A stretch of DNA of 62,025 nt from Bugula neritina (taxonomy: Eukaryota; Bryozoa; Gymnolaemata; Cheilostomatida; Bugulidae): the NCBI GenBank assembly GCA_964035545.1, contig CAXIUT010000167.1, positions 1-62,025 on the forward strand. Direction: 5' to 3'. A program made the translations under genes and the position numbers. Shown here piece by piece: positions 11,824-24,678 of this stretch; position 1 is the stretch's first letter, and each line of letters starts with the position of its first letter. The notes under the pieces are model-generated. The model did not search any database, was not told the DNA's origin, and was given only the letters and a program-made list of their open reading frames with translations.

Positions 11824-14800
11824 ATGATTAAGTTTGATTTAAATTTAAATTATTTGAATATGAATGAACCAAAACCATCTATCGATAATATCGAAGTCAA
11901 ACACTTCAATTGTTTCTTCTCAGAAATTAGAGAAGTTTCTCATTGTCAACTTCATCAAAAAGAAGTCCCAAAAATGGAAATCAACAATTGCTTTGCCACC
12001 ATCTTTGGTGATCAACTTCTAGTCATCAGTAGAGGAGGAACCAGGTTTCATCTACCCATGGATCAGCAAGTTACCGCATTGTATCCTATACCTGAAGGAT
12101 TACTGATTGAGTTTTCTGTCAGACCTTAAGTGAGATTGGCAGAAATATTGCATTTCCAAAGAAACAAGTTGAACATGGATATTTAAGAACCTGGTTTGGA
12201 AGTAGAGAGTGGTAAGTATTGCTATGCTACTTTGACGAGGCATCCATACAATCCTCTTAAATTACTTGGATAATTTGAGAATTAGTAGATCACTGGTTGG
12301 CTTCGAGGGAAGTAAAAAATAGTTTGGGCTCATAACCAGGTTCCTTTGATAGTTTCATATAACTAGGAGTTGAGAAGATCAGCTTTTCATGTGCTTTTGG
12401 CAAATATATCGTAAGTATCTCGATAGTATCAAGTGGCTTTTATTCCAAGTCACTCATATTCTCTGAAAGGATTGACTGATAGTCCTCATTATGAAGTGCT
12501 TTCTCAACTAGTTTTCTAATAAAAGGGGTAAAACTAGCCAATCGTATCTGTAGTCTTGAATAAGTCAGTTAAGAAGGGTCAGGTGATAATATATTCTTAG
12601 AAGTCAGATCGTGAGGTAAAGGTCTATGAGTTGGATTTTTATGGAGGTCATAATGCAACTAGAATGATGACTAAGGTATCAAATGTTGGTGGTATCGTCC
12701 CTGCTACTTTATACACTCCTTAATCATTTAAAATGTAGGAAGTTCGTGCTCAAGATGGAGCATTATTGAGTGAATTATTAAAATAACAACTATCTTAAAT
12801 ATCAGATTGTACTGCTATCCTTCATGATGCCTTTATTGGTTACTATCATAATGGTTTTTTGATTGCTACTGAGCCATTATCACATCATTCTTAGCCAGTA
12901 AAAGTTCAAAATAATTCTTTTGTTGATGGAAAAGGACAAGTTATCAATTTGACTCCACTTATTTCTAATCAATTTGATGCAATAGTTTTGAGAACTCTTG
13001 AATTGGTTCTTTAAGATGAACGTTTGATAGTAAAGGCATTATCGAGTTATTGTTCTGGTTTGAATATAAAATAAACTTTAAAATCGGTTAGTTAAGGAAA
13101 AACAGGAGTTATTCAAGCTTTGCATTTACTCTATCAAGAAATGAAATTGTATCAATTGATGACTTCTTAAAGATAGCAATTAGCTTAGATAATACAAGTA
13201 TTAGCAGCTAGACAGGTCAAAAGATAATATATTGATTATTATTTAAGAGAAGGGTATCATGCGATCAATATATCTGGAATAAATCATGAGGCATTATCAG
13301 CTGACTAAGTGTACGATGTTTTTAATACTCTTTCTCAAATACTCATCAATCCTCAAGCCATTCGAACAATACATACTCTACATGGACGATCTAAATTTAT
13401 TTTAGGATTCTTTCAACTGTTAAGATGGGGATAAATTAAAATTCCAATTCAAGGAGTGTTGAAAAGTGAGATGATAACTAGATTTAGCCATTCTAGATAG
13501 GCTTTTTATCATACTAAATTTCCCTTATTGTCTCAAAGAGTATATCATCTTGATTATTATACACAAGTTCTGGAGTAGGTTCAATCTGCATCGACAAAAA
13601 CAACTATTAACCAACAGAAAGCTTTTCTATATTTGATTCGTAGTCATTCTAGTCAAAGTTAAATTTTAAGTTATCCTCTTGGAATACGTTCTGTATTTGC
13701 TTGGTTGCTGCAGTCGATGAGAAAAGAGTTACCTAATTCTTTGTATGAGTATATTCCTAAACTGGGATTTCAGTTGATTCAGAGAGAAGATCTTTTCAAA
13801 AATATTGAACTTTATAGAAAAAAGACTATTTCCATTCCTTATCATCTCCAAAAACCTTCACTAGATGATCATATCAAAACTCTAGTGCATACTTCTACTT
13901 CCCAGGAATACTTTTTAACAAGTAACGCGGCTGAAATGAATAAACTAAACAATGATTTGGTATTTGATGAAGTTTAAAGACTAGTTTCATCAACTTCTGA
14001 AATAAAAATAAGAGTCAAAGATATAGAATCGATTCCTGAAGACAGATGGTAAATATAAAGTCAAAATATATTGGTTAAATTTGCTAATCGAAGACTTGCA
14101 GTAGTGGCAGGTCAGGGAGCTTTTATGTTAGGAACAAGTAGATCTTTTATTACTGATATTGTAAAAATTCCTAAAATAAATCTATCAGCATTGATGCCCA
14201 ATGATATCAAAATAACTCTTGATCTTAAAGATGATAAAGAATCGATTGTTCATTGGCCTGAGTTTCATGCAGGTCTGGTTGCTGGTTTGAAATTATCACG
14301 TCATGTTATTCCTTTATCTGAAGATCATCTTAAAACTTGGATATTTTATCAAAAACCTGATACACCAAGGCGTGACCACTCAGGATTTTTACTTTCTCTT
14401 GGATTATTAGGCTATTTAAGATGCTTTTCACCCACTGATATCTATCAGTATCTCAAGCCAAACAACTAGTTTACTTCTGTGGCTGTTTTGTTGGGAGTAA
14501 GTGTATCTAACATTGGAAAATCAGATTAAGCTCTATCAAAAGCATTGATTCTTCATATTCCAGTTCTTTTGCCTCCAACTATCGATGTAGATATTCCTAT
14601 TAATGTTCAAACTAGTGCTTTGATTGGAGTTGGTCTTCTGCATAGAGGCACTTGCAATCGAACTATGACCTAGATGACTCTTTCTCAGATAGGTAAGAGA
14701 CCCATGAGTGATAAATGTATGGAAAGAGAAGGGTATTCTTTGGCTGCTGGTTGGGCTTTGGGTATGATATGTTTGGGCATGAGAGGGAAGAAAGAAAGTT

Positions 14801-16689
14801 TTAGAGATTTGCAGCTTGAAGAAAGACTGGTTAGGTTTATTTAAGGAGGAAAGGCGATATAACCTCCTCAATCGATGATTAGCACTAACTATATAAACTA
14901 GAGCAAATGTTCGAGTATCAAGTAAGGACCTTATGTAAATCTTCACATAACTGCTCCAGCTGCTTTACTGGCTATCTCTTTGATGTATCTTAAAAGCAAT
15001 GATCGAGAGTTGGCAGCTCGAATAACAATACCTAACAGTTTTAATACTATCTAATAGTGCAATCCTACTCATATTTTACTGAAGACTGTTGCTAAAAATT
15101 TGGTTATGTGGAATTCTATATAACCTTCTCAATAATTTGTCTTTAATCAGGTACCCTAGTTAATTCGATTTGTCTATGAGAATCCTCTTGGAAAGGTATA
15201 CTAACGTTACTATCTTGTTTACAATGTGTCAGAAATAGATTATCAGACTATTACAAGTATATATTTATCGGTGATAACAGGAGCTCTTCAGGCTATGGCT
15301 CTTAGATATGCTGGGACAGGTCATCAGGGTGTGGTTAGATTGATTCGAGATCATATTGAACATTTGAGAGGAGTTAAAATAACTAAATGCTAGTTCGCTA
15401 ATGATCCGCTCAATAAAAATACTATCGATCAGTATTAGTTATTTACCTTGCTGAGTACTTCACTTCTTTCTCTGGCTGTAGTCATGGCTGGGACATGTGA
15501 TACTTAATCTTTGAGGATAGCAAGGGTAGTTAGAAAGAAATTCCAAGATTCTAAAACTTTTCATTATGGTTTCTTTATGGCTGTTAATATGGCGATTGGA
15601 TTTATCTTTTTGGGTTATGGTAATTATACGTTTAATCGTGAAGATATGAGTGTGGCTGCTTTGTTATTGGCTCTTTATCCTGTATTTCCTAATACTCCTG
15701 GAGACAATCGATGGCATCTTCAAGCTCTTCGTCATTTTTATGTTTTAGCTATGTAGTAGAAAATATTCCATACTGTGGATGTTGATACAAATAAGGTGGT
15801 GAATGTGGCTGCTAGTTTGACATTTAAGACGGATGGTGAATATCAAAGTTAGAAGATGCATACGCCTGTTTTACTTCAGTAGAGTAAGCGTTTGACTCAT
15901 ATAAAAATTATAGATTCTGATTATTTCGATGTAGATTTTTCATTTGAAGGACTAAGTATTGATCCTAAAGCTATCTATATCAAAAGAAAACATTTCAAAG
16001 ATATAAATCCTAAAGCACTCAATCCATAAAATGCTTTAAGTACTACTATTAATCAATAGTATATCAAAAATACTTTAAAACAGGAACCTCGATATCTGGC
16101 TTTTATTTAGCATCAGCCTAAACCATAGGCTTTGTCTTATTTTATACCTGGAATATCATTGTAGAAAATAGCAATTGTTCAGAAGACTATTTAATCCAAA
16201 AAGTAAGATAATAGTTTGTATTATAAGTTGTTGAAAGAAGATAGATTGGACAATCTCTAAATATATTTGGCTTTATTGAGATAAGTTTAACTCCTGGAGA
16301 AGAGTTCTGATAGTTTGGGTGCTAGTAGTATTTGTCTTCAATTGGCTTTTTAAAAATGGGTAGGATATACTGATTTTATCAATTTGATTCAAAATCATCT
16401 GTCATCAGTTAGACAGCTATTGACATAAAATACTAGTTAGAGAAGTGAGGTGATAAGGTATATAGCTGATCCTTATGGAGTTAAATTATAAAGGAACATG
16501 TTGTATCGTTGGTTGAAGGTGTTGAAGATGCCTTCGAGTCGAGATTTGATGGTTCTGAACCAGGCATTAAAGGTGATGAAGAGTCGAGGGTAGTCATAGG
16601 AATCAATGTAGATGAATATGTTGTTATGCCATCCTGAATGTCCTCAATGGCTATTAATTCTTATTCTAAAGACTATTCTTTCGACATGA
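11824..16689 (+). CDS. APC1: Anaphase-promoting complex subunit 1 (APC1)
   Basis: One uninterrupted 1621-residue frame. The N-terminal half is a WD-type propeller-like region. From about residue 790 come the proteasome/cyclosome repeats: HAGLVAGLKLS, HSGFLLSLGLLG, GYSLAAGWALGMICLG, APAALLAISLMYL and RYAGTGHQGVV. Such Gly/Ala helix pairs are shared by APC1, RPN1 and RPN2; the length and WD front end point to APC1. APC1 is the scaffold of the APC/C ubiquitin ligase that destroys cyclins and securin. It is a little shorter than the human protein (about 1940 residues). The gene starts 5 nt after the kinase stop. No frame error is needed over nearly 4.9 kb, which supports TAA/TAG as sense codons. 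Confidence 0.88.
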
Positions 16690-16795
16690 TCTTATGTATA
16701 ATTAAATCATAAAATACAAATATGGTCTATTATTATAGATATTATGATATTATGATAGATAGTTCGATATAAAGGATGTTAATCCTGATGATAAA

Positions 16796-19700
16796 TCATA
16801 TTTTGTTGGTAGCTGTATGCACCCACTACCATAGATATCTTTATCTGATGTAGCTTTTGACTAGACTTCCTTAAAGCTATCTCTACTATTTCAACTTTTG
16901 TCTCATCTTTCCTTCATTCTTTTCTATGCCTTCCCAAACAGCTATTTCTTTCTTCAAATTAGTCATCAACAATAAACAATTCCACTCCTCTATGATTTTA
17001 TTATTCTCATCTTTTAATTTATACTTTCTTACTAGTTCTTTGATATTGACTACTTCTGAACTGCTTTTGAACACTTAGGCATAGATTGATGTCAAAATGC
17101 CGATGAGAGGTTAATCTTAGGGGAGATCTAGATCGTCTTATTGAGTGTATTTGGCGAGGAAGTTTTTAAGTTATTAATTTCTTTTTCTTTTAGATGTGAC
17201 ATTGTTTTAGGCTATTTGATTTTTCTTTTTGAGTTATTACATCTTTTTTATTATTTTAGTTTTTTATCTGTCTAAATATTTTTTAGAATCATTTATTTTA
17301 TATTATTTTTGACTTATATCTGATTATATTTTATTTTTAGTTTATAATAGATTTATCTTTTAGGTTTAGTAGTCTCTTTTTGGCTTATTTGGACTCTTTG
17401 CTTGATTTAGCTATTTATTCTTAGCTGATATTTGTTATGATCCTTTGGTTTTTGTATTGGAATAAAGGATAAGTTTATTAAAGGAATATTTTAAGTTTAT
17501 TGATTGGTTTGTTTTTATTATTGATGATATTGAAGGTAAATATTTTTTATATTAATTATTATTGGTTTATTTGGTAGATTTTATTGATTTGATGGTATTT
17601 TTAGAAGTATTTAGTTGTTTATTTATCCAGTTATTGTATTTTATGGCTGCAAATCTTTATTTTAGCTTTATAGTTATCCATTTTTCAATTAATGTTAAAG
17701 CTTTTTATTTTATTTATGCAGGTTGGATGATAACTTCTTTAGTATTACGTAGAATTCCTATCATATACTTTTTAATAAGTTAAAATGAAGATGAATAAAT
17801 ATTATTTTTTAGTTTTTTGACTAAACTACTTGATGAATAACATAAAATAGATGCTTATTTATTCTTATTGATTTTATCACGTATATTGTATTTTATTTTA
17901 TTTAATGATTCTTTCTTTGCTTTTGCTATTAGTTTATCAGCCACATACAATAATACAAAAGATTTTGATAAAAGACTTTATTTCTTTTGTTATTCTTTAG
18001 TATTATTATTAGCCTCCTTTTATGATACTATTTTCTTGTTAGTTTATATTTTTTGTTAATTTTTGTTTTTAACATCAAATTTTTGAGGTTGTTCTACTGG
18101 AGTGATTGATTTTGTTGAAACAGTTTGAGGAGACCTTGGTGATACCACTCTATTGATACCTTTTGTCTGATCCTATCTACCACCTATATTTTGAACACTA
18201 TTTTGAACATTACTTTGAACATTACTTTGAACATTATTAGTTTTATTATTATTAACTATTTTATTAGAGTTATTATTATTGATGATAGAAGTTTTGGATG
18301 ATTAATTTTTGATATTGTTTTGGCTTTATCTGTTATTATATTTATTGATTGTTGATATAGCATTTGATTTATCTGTATTATTAATTTTATTGATTGGAGA
18401 TCTTTATATTTTATTTTATTATGATCTAATAGATTTGATATTATTTTGATTTTGTCTAATATTTTTTATATTATTTTGTTACATTTTTATTGATTCATCT
18501 GCTGTATTTGCCAACTTTTATTCATTAATCTTATTATATCCTTTTCTTTATATATTCTTAGTCTATTTGTTTTGAGGGGATGTTATTTATTTATTTTGAG
18601 GTGATGTTATTTACTTATTTGATGTTGTCTATTTTGTTTGAATAGGTTGTTTTATTTATTTTGTTTGTATTGGTTTTGCTGATGGTTTATTTTATGATGT
18701 TTATTCTTGTAGTTTATTAGTTCTTTGAACGGCTGGTTTCCATAGTCTATCGATAGTTTATATGCTTTTAGATGAATTGATGTTATTTATATTATTACTA
18801 GTTCTTTAACTATTTATTTTTCTATTGTTATAACTAGGTTGATTCCCTTTCTATTATATTTTAGTTTATATTTTACTGACTTTAGCTGGTTGAAGATTCG
18901 ATGATATCTAAATTCTTTCATTACTTTTCTTATTAATTTGAATATTCGACGTTAAGTATTTTTAGCTACCTATATTTTTATTAATAGTTTATTTTTTTAC
19001 ATTTTGTGGTGATTTATTTTGTTTTACATCTTGTGTATTTTGTTTTATATCTTGAGTATTACTTTTTTATTGTTTTTGATAGACAGATGTAATAGATGTG
19101 TTAGTCGTATTAGGTGCTGTGGGTACTATTTTACTATTTTTATTATTTATATCTTATTTTTGAGGTACTATTCTTTGCAGTTTATTATTTTTATAAGTGG
19201 TTTATGTTTTTACTGGTGTTTATTTAACATTTGATTCTTATGTTTCTTTTGTTGAAAATCTAAGAGGTGCTCTAGTGCTATTGGGTTGTCTTGAGAATGG
19301 GGTATTTTTGTTTGTTTATTATTATATTATTGTTTTTTCATCTATTTTATTTATTCTGTTTGGTTGATTGTTTACTTTTGGTTTATTATTATTGATAGAT
19401 TTTTATTAAGATGATGGTGATACTACTTGATTTCTTCTTTGATAGTTATTTATAGTTGGTCTATTATCAGATATATTATTATTTATAGGTTTATTATTGT
19501 TATTTATTGATTTATTATTGTTATTTTACTATGTTTTTATCTTATTTTTATAGTTAGCTGAAGGAGGACTCGTATCTCTTACTTTATTTGGTTATATTTT
19601 TCCTTTTGATGTTGATTGTTGGTTTTTTTGTTCTATTTTTCCTCTTGAATTTGATTGTTGTTGACTTACTGGTTATACTTTACCTTTTGAATTTGATTGT

Positions 19701-21193
19701 TATACTTTATCTTTGGATGTTGAACGTTGATTATTGCTTTTACTATTGTTATTGAATTGTCTTTGTTGTTGAGGTTAAAAACTTGGCAGTCCCATTTCTT
19801 TCATAAACTTGGTAGTAGATCCAAAATATACTTAAGATGACATATGATAAGCTTTATCTTCAATACTGCCTCCTCTTTTATTTATTACTTAGACTTTTTG
19901 TTCTATATTTGTTGGTTTATTGATGGGTTTGATAACAGCTGAATCTTGATTATTTATTTTATATTTGCTTTAAGAATATACTTTATTTTATTATTTACTT
20001 GATCCTTTTATTTATGTTCTTTTATTTTATACTATTTTATTTGATTATTTATTGATAACATCTGTTTGAAATCTATTTCTGATGGGAGTTGTTTATGCTT
20101 TATCAAGGTTAGTTCTACTTTATAACCCAATTGACTTTATAGGAGTAGTTGTTTTAATGGGTGTAGTTGTTTTAATGGGTGTAGTTGATTTTGTGGGATC
20201 AACAAGTGATAGATCAACTTTATTATTATTATTATTATTTTGATATTATTTTTGTGGTATTTGTTAATCTATTTTGCTTTTAGGTGAAAATCTGGCTGTA
20301 GTTCCTTTGCTTGGTGTATTTTGTTACTTAACAAATTTGGTTGTTGAGTTTAGGTAGGTATCTGCTGTAAGATGATATGCATTTTTGGCAGGTTATTATA
20401 GTTTTTATTTGGTTGGAGAGTATTTTGATTTTGACTGTTTGTTTGGAGTACCTACTTAGCTTGTGTATTTTGTCGTTGAGTTCATGTAGTTTTAAGCTGT
20501 CATGTGATATGCGTTATTTTATATTTGTTTATTTGTAAGATTCTATTATTATTTTATCTTATTTGTACTTTTGCTTTTTTATCTTTTATTTAGTATTTGA
20601 TCTATTTGATTGTTTTGTCGAACTATTTGATTGTTCTGTTGAATTCTTATATTATTTTATTATTATTATTTATCTTTTTATTAAGATTTTTATCTTTTCT
20701 GTTGAACTGCTTGGTTTATTTGATGTTTTTGATTGTTTTGTTCGATTCTTTGATTCAAAGATGGTCGTTAAGTTTGTATTCTATGAGCTGATCCTGATGG
20801 CATTATAGTATTAGTTTTAGTTGGAGTTTCTTGATGATCAAGTATGGAAGTGGCACTGGGACGTGGAGTATACACTTTTTAGCTAATATTATTTTGAGAA
20901 CCACTTTTTTTCTTCCTAGTTTATTTTTTACTATTCTCACTGACTTTATTGTTTGATTTATTTTTATTTTTGGATTTAGATTTGGAAGAGCCATCATCGA
21001 AAACAGACAAATCTCCACATCCTTTGGTGTATTTAGTGGTTGATATCATAAAAATGCTAGCACACATATGCATGGCAATATCTTCTATGGGATTGATCGA
21101 TTTGGGGTTTACTGGTTTTTTGATTATAAAGTCATTACTACTGATAGTTTTTTATTTATTTAGGAGAGGGCTGATGGAGCTGGTTTTTCTCAT
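16796..21193 (-). CDS. Giant low-complexity protein with helical C-terminus
   Basis: The minus strand is open for 1465 codons. The N-terminal part is Ser/Lys-rich with a short ordered-looking patch (NPIEDIAMHMCASIFMIS). The middle about 900 residues are rich in Asn, Gln, Ser, Thr and Lys with short tandem repeats such as TTPIK (near 20150) and NVQS (near 18200). The last about 400 residues are highly charged and helical and end ..HTATNKI. Hydrophobic + strand readings across 17.4-18.1 kb and 20.5-20.8 kb are complements of this composition and were rejected. The start is uncertain: sequence up to about 21410 also looks coding in other frames and holds a 24-bp tandem duplication (21240-21280). 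No family was recognised. Confidence 0.65.
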
Positions 21194-21430
21194 AAGTATT
21201 TTTTTGGGTGGATTTTAATTTATTTTTTATAGGGATTGTGAAAACTATGAGTATGTTATTGTGAAAACTATGAGTATGTTTGAGTTTTGATGGTATTTTA
21301 GGACGTAGGTTTGGCTATCTGTTCTTCTGATATATTTAAGACTATCTTTTTTTTAGGGGTTGTTTTGGTGGTTGTTGCTGGTCCTGGTGATGAGTTTTGG
21401 GTTGCATTCGATGGTTATAATGTAGTATTG

Positions 21431-22032
21431 ATGTGGCTAAATAAAATCAGCTTATAACAACAATGTAAAACAAACTTGGAAAGGAAGTACAATAAGATTG
21501 CACTCGATATAACTAACAGTATTTTGATTGTGTGAGAAGAGCTGGAAATGGATGTTAAAAGTTAAAAAAAATGTAGAGAAATACTCAAATATTACGAATA
21601 TTGTCTCATTAAAAAAGAAGTGTCAGACAAATAAAACACTCGCTAAGCAGTATACTTGATTATTTACTTAAATAAAAAATCATATGTATAAGATCAGTAG
21701 AAATTTCCATTATCTTTGTGTGTTTATGGAATGAGAAGTGTCCAGTCACTTTCCCAGATTTTTTTGATAGGCATGTTTAAATAAGAAGACTGTCTATTTG
21801 GCTAAAAGTGGTTTTTATCTTTAAATAAGCGACTTCTTTTAAAACTTTGTCTAATTTTTAATTGTTTATTCCGTAGTTAGAGAGATTATTGAAGTCATTT
21901 CTTTATCTGAGGACGTTGCTGGAGAAGTCGGTTGAGAAAGTTGTTGAGTTGTTTGAGTATTTGGAAGGGTTGGCTTTCGTATCTCTGTTGCATAACGGAT
22001 ATTATATGATTTATTAATCGATAGCTATCTGA
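21431..22032 (+). CDS. Unrecognised helical protein, one frameshift
   Basis: About 200 residues, basic and Leu-rich, beginning MWLNKISLEQQC. A single missing T in a T run near 21522 must be assumed; after it the frame is open to TGA. The C-terminal half is an amphipathic helix series (LERLLKSFLYLRTLLEKSVE). There is no signal peptide and no recognised motif. It is divergent from the giant gene upstream, which runs on the other strand, leaving about 240 nt between the two starts. Confidence 0.45.
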
Positions 22033-22099
22033 TTAATTTTCTGATAAATGCTAATCAAAATAGAGCTATTACACCCATGAACTATATTATTTATTCAAT

Positions 22100-24642
22100 C
22101 ATGATGAAAACAACTACTTCTACTACTTGTTTTGACAGTACTCGTCTTGTCAGAACAACTGTACAACTCCTTCGACTATCTTCTCTGCCTCATCTCTCAA
22201 CAATATCTTCAATTCTACTCTTGCTGATAGTTCATACGATGATGACTTCTTTGCTTTTGTTAGTAGGCCATCGCATGATACTTTCAGAACTTATGCTATG
22301 AGTCATGCCAAATATTTTTATTCCTTTGTGGGCTTTTTTCTGGAATCTCATTGATTTTATTCATTATCTGTATTGTACAAAAATGCTGTTATAGCTGCTG
22401 CAATCAGAAGTAAATATTATTTTATGTAGATTTTGTGGAAATAGTATCAGTAAAAAAAACATATCGGCCTTGGTTGGTAAGTTGTCTTGTTTATACTATG
22501 ATTTTATTTAGTGTTTTTTTGATAGCTGTTGGAGTAGTTGCCTTCATGATGTCATCAGACTGGATCAAACAAACAGATTACACCATATGCAGTGTAGATT
22601 AAACATTAACCTAACTATTCGATGGTACAGCTGCAGGAGTCACTCCTACATGGTCAGGAGTCGATAACTTTAACTAATTTGCTAATCAAATAGCTACTAA
22701 TCATCCCAATGTGATGCCTACATTGGCTTAAACATTCTCTTCTACTGAATATAACACAGTGACTAGTGCTGCTATTGGATCTGCTTACAGCAATGCTATA
22801 TCGACTTATAATTGTCCAACAACTTTGAGTACAACTACTGTTAGTTGTCCCTTTGCTAGTGCTACATCGTGTGTTGGTTCAAGTAATAGTCAAACACCGA
22901 CTTTTAGTCAATAATTTTTGTCTAACTAGTGTAACTACTAATCCTGCTAACTTGATTCTATCATAACAAACAGACAAATTCAACCACTTGGAGAGGACAG
23001 TTTGGTCAATCTATCCTCATCAGTTTCTCGGATTCAATAGTACGCCAGCTGATTTTTCTGCATTGGTGCAGTAGGCATCATAGCTTCAAGCAGACATATC
23101 ATCTTATAAACCTCAACTAACTGATAATATCCAAAAAGTAAATATGATAAGATTTAGGCTAAAGATAATATCTATGATGCTTAGATAGGTATTTATACCT
23201 TTTTGGCTTTTTTCTTATCAATGGCTTTACTTGCTTTCATGACTGTTTTTTTGTGGGTATTGTGGAAAAAAGATTTGGATGTAGATTTATACTTTATGCC
23301 TTATGGATCATTTTTGCATTGTTTGCTATTATTGGCTTCTTGGCTTCTGGAGTGTTTGTGATTGGAGTTTTTACTGCCAATGATGGCTGTGGATTCTATG
23401 ATCAAATATCAGGTAATTCTAGTGCCATTCAAAACTTTATCATACTATCAAACTAGCGAGGTGACTCAGGTTCTTGAGACTTGTTTCTTTGCTCTTCCTG
23501 ACTCAACTGATACAATTTTTGATTCAGTGACCCAACAATCTACCTTCCAAGAATTACAATCTATTTAAACACTGTATAACTCATCTCTACCGTCATCGTC
23601 ATTTTCTACTGTCAAAACTACTATTTTAGATGATCTCAACTTTATCTCATCCAATCCTAATACTATCACTCTAGTAGGTGCTGCTACATCTCAAAACCCT
23701 CAAGCAGCACTAGATGAGGCTAACTCATTTGCAACAATCGGTGGAAGTTCAACTTGTTCAGCTGTTAATGACTCTTTGGCTTATAATCCATCACAATGCT
23801 ATCCTCGATTGCTTAACCAGGTACAATATTATCTATATAGGCTGCTGGGACTCCATCTTGTATATTGATTGACAACAATAGTAACGAGTACTGTTGCTGG
23901 TCGCTAGAGTAGCTTTATTGCTAATAATTGTAGTTCATTATTTACTACATACCAGGCTAATTTCAATTCATTGAATACTTTTGGTCAGGATATTCGTTCT
24001 TTGGTGACTTCATATACTAGTGATCCTGGTTTAGACACTTATTAGTCAAGTTATTATACTTATTATAAGTTAGTTGATGACTTTATGAGTAATTATACTC
24101 GTACATTGTTTCTTAGCTTTATTACTCCTTATAATACATTGGTTGCTGGTTCTCCTTGTTCTTTTTTGACTCAAAATTTGTAAACTTTAGTTTCTGATAC
24201 TTGTAATAACAACTTTCCTTATCTTTATACTTTGACTGCTTTAACTATTGTCATGAGTGTTTGCTTTATGTTTTTTGATGATTTTGGCTTACTATTTGAC
24301 AACAAGAATGGAATTCTATGAATACATTGAAGGTGATTTTGATAATTACGATCCTAATGCTGCATCTTCCTAGACTTTGGAAATAGAAAATGGCTAAAAT
24401 GCCTACAAATCGACAACAACTATTGAATCCTAATCAGTATAATAACAGAACTCCTTCTGAACCTAAATATCACCAAATGGATGACTTTTTCTGAGAAAAA
24501 TTAAAACCAAGATGTCAGATACAACAGACACAACTAGCAAAGATATCCACCTGAATACTACAAACGACCAAATGGCTCACCACAGACTCCAACACCATTG
24601 GTTCAAGGTCAAGTTCAAGGTCAAACTCAGAATACCCAATGA
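22100..24642 (+). CDS. Pentaspan prominin-like membrane protein, multiple frameshifts
   Basis: Reassembled topology: a signal peptide (MMKQLLLLLVLT, after removing one A), a short ectodomain, TM1 followed by the Cys cluster KCCYSCC, TM2, a large Ser/Thr/Cys-rich extracellular loop, TM3 and TM4 around 23190-23350, a second large loop, TM5 near 24240 and a Pro/Gln-rich cytoplasmic tail ending QGQTQNTQ. Five membrane spans, two big loops and Cys after TM1 fit prominins, which mark membrane protrusions and ciliary membranes. A 20-nt intron (23821-23840) is clear. At least five one-base shifts occur, mostly at A or T runs, so consensus errors or early decay are both possible. Residue similarity to prominin was not testable here. 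Confidence 0.55.
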
Positions 24643-24678
24643 TTGTTCCAGATTATTATAAATAAATTAAAACAGTAT

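Noticed and set aside
17400-18090. Multi-pass membrane protein on the + strand (runs of Phe, Leu, Ile, Tyr)
   Set aside because: The minus strand is open across the whole interval with charged coding-like sequence; the hydrophobic + frames are its complement and lack a start without frame repair. The same applies at 19.0-19.2 and 20.5-20.8 kb.
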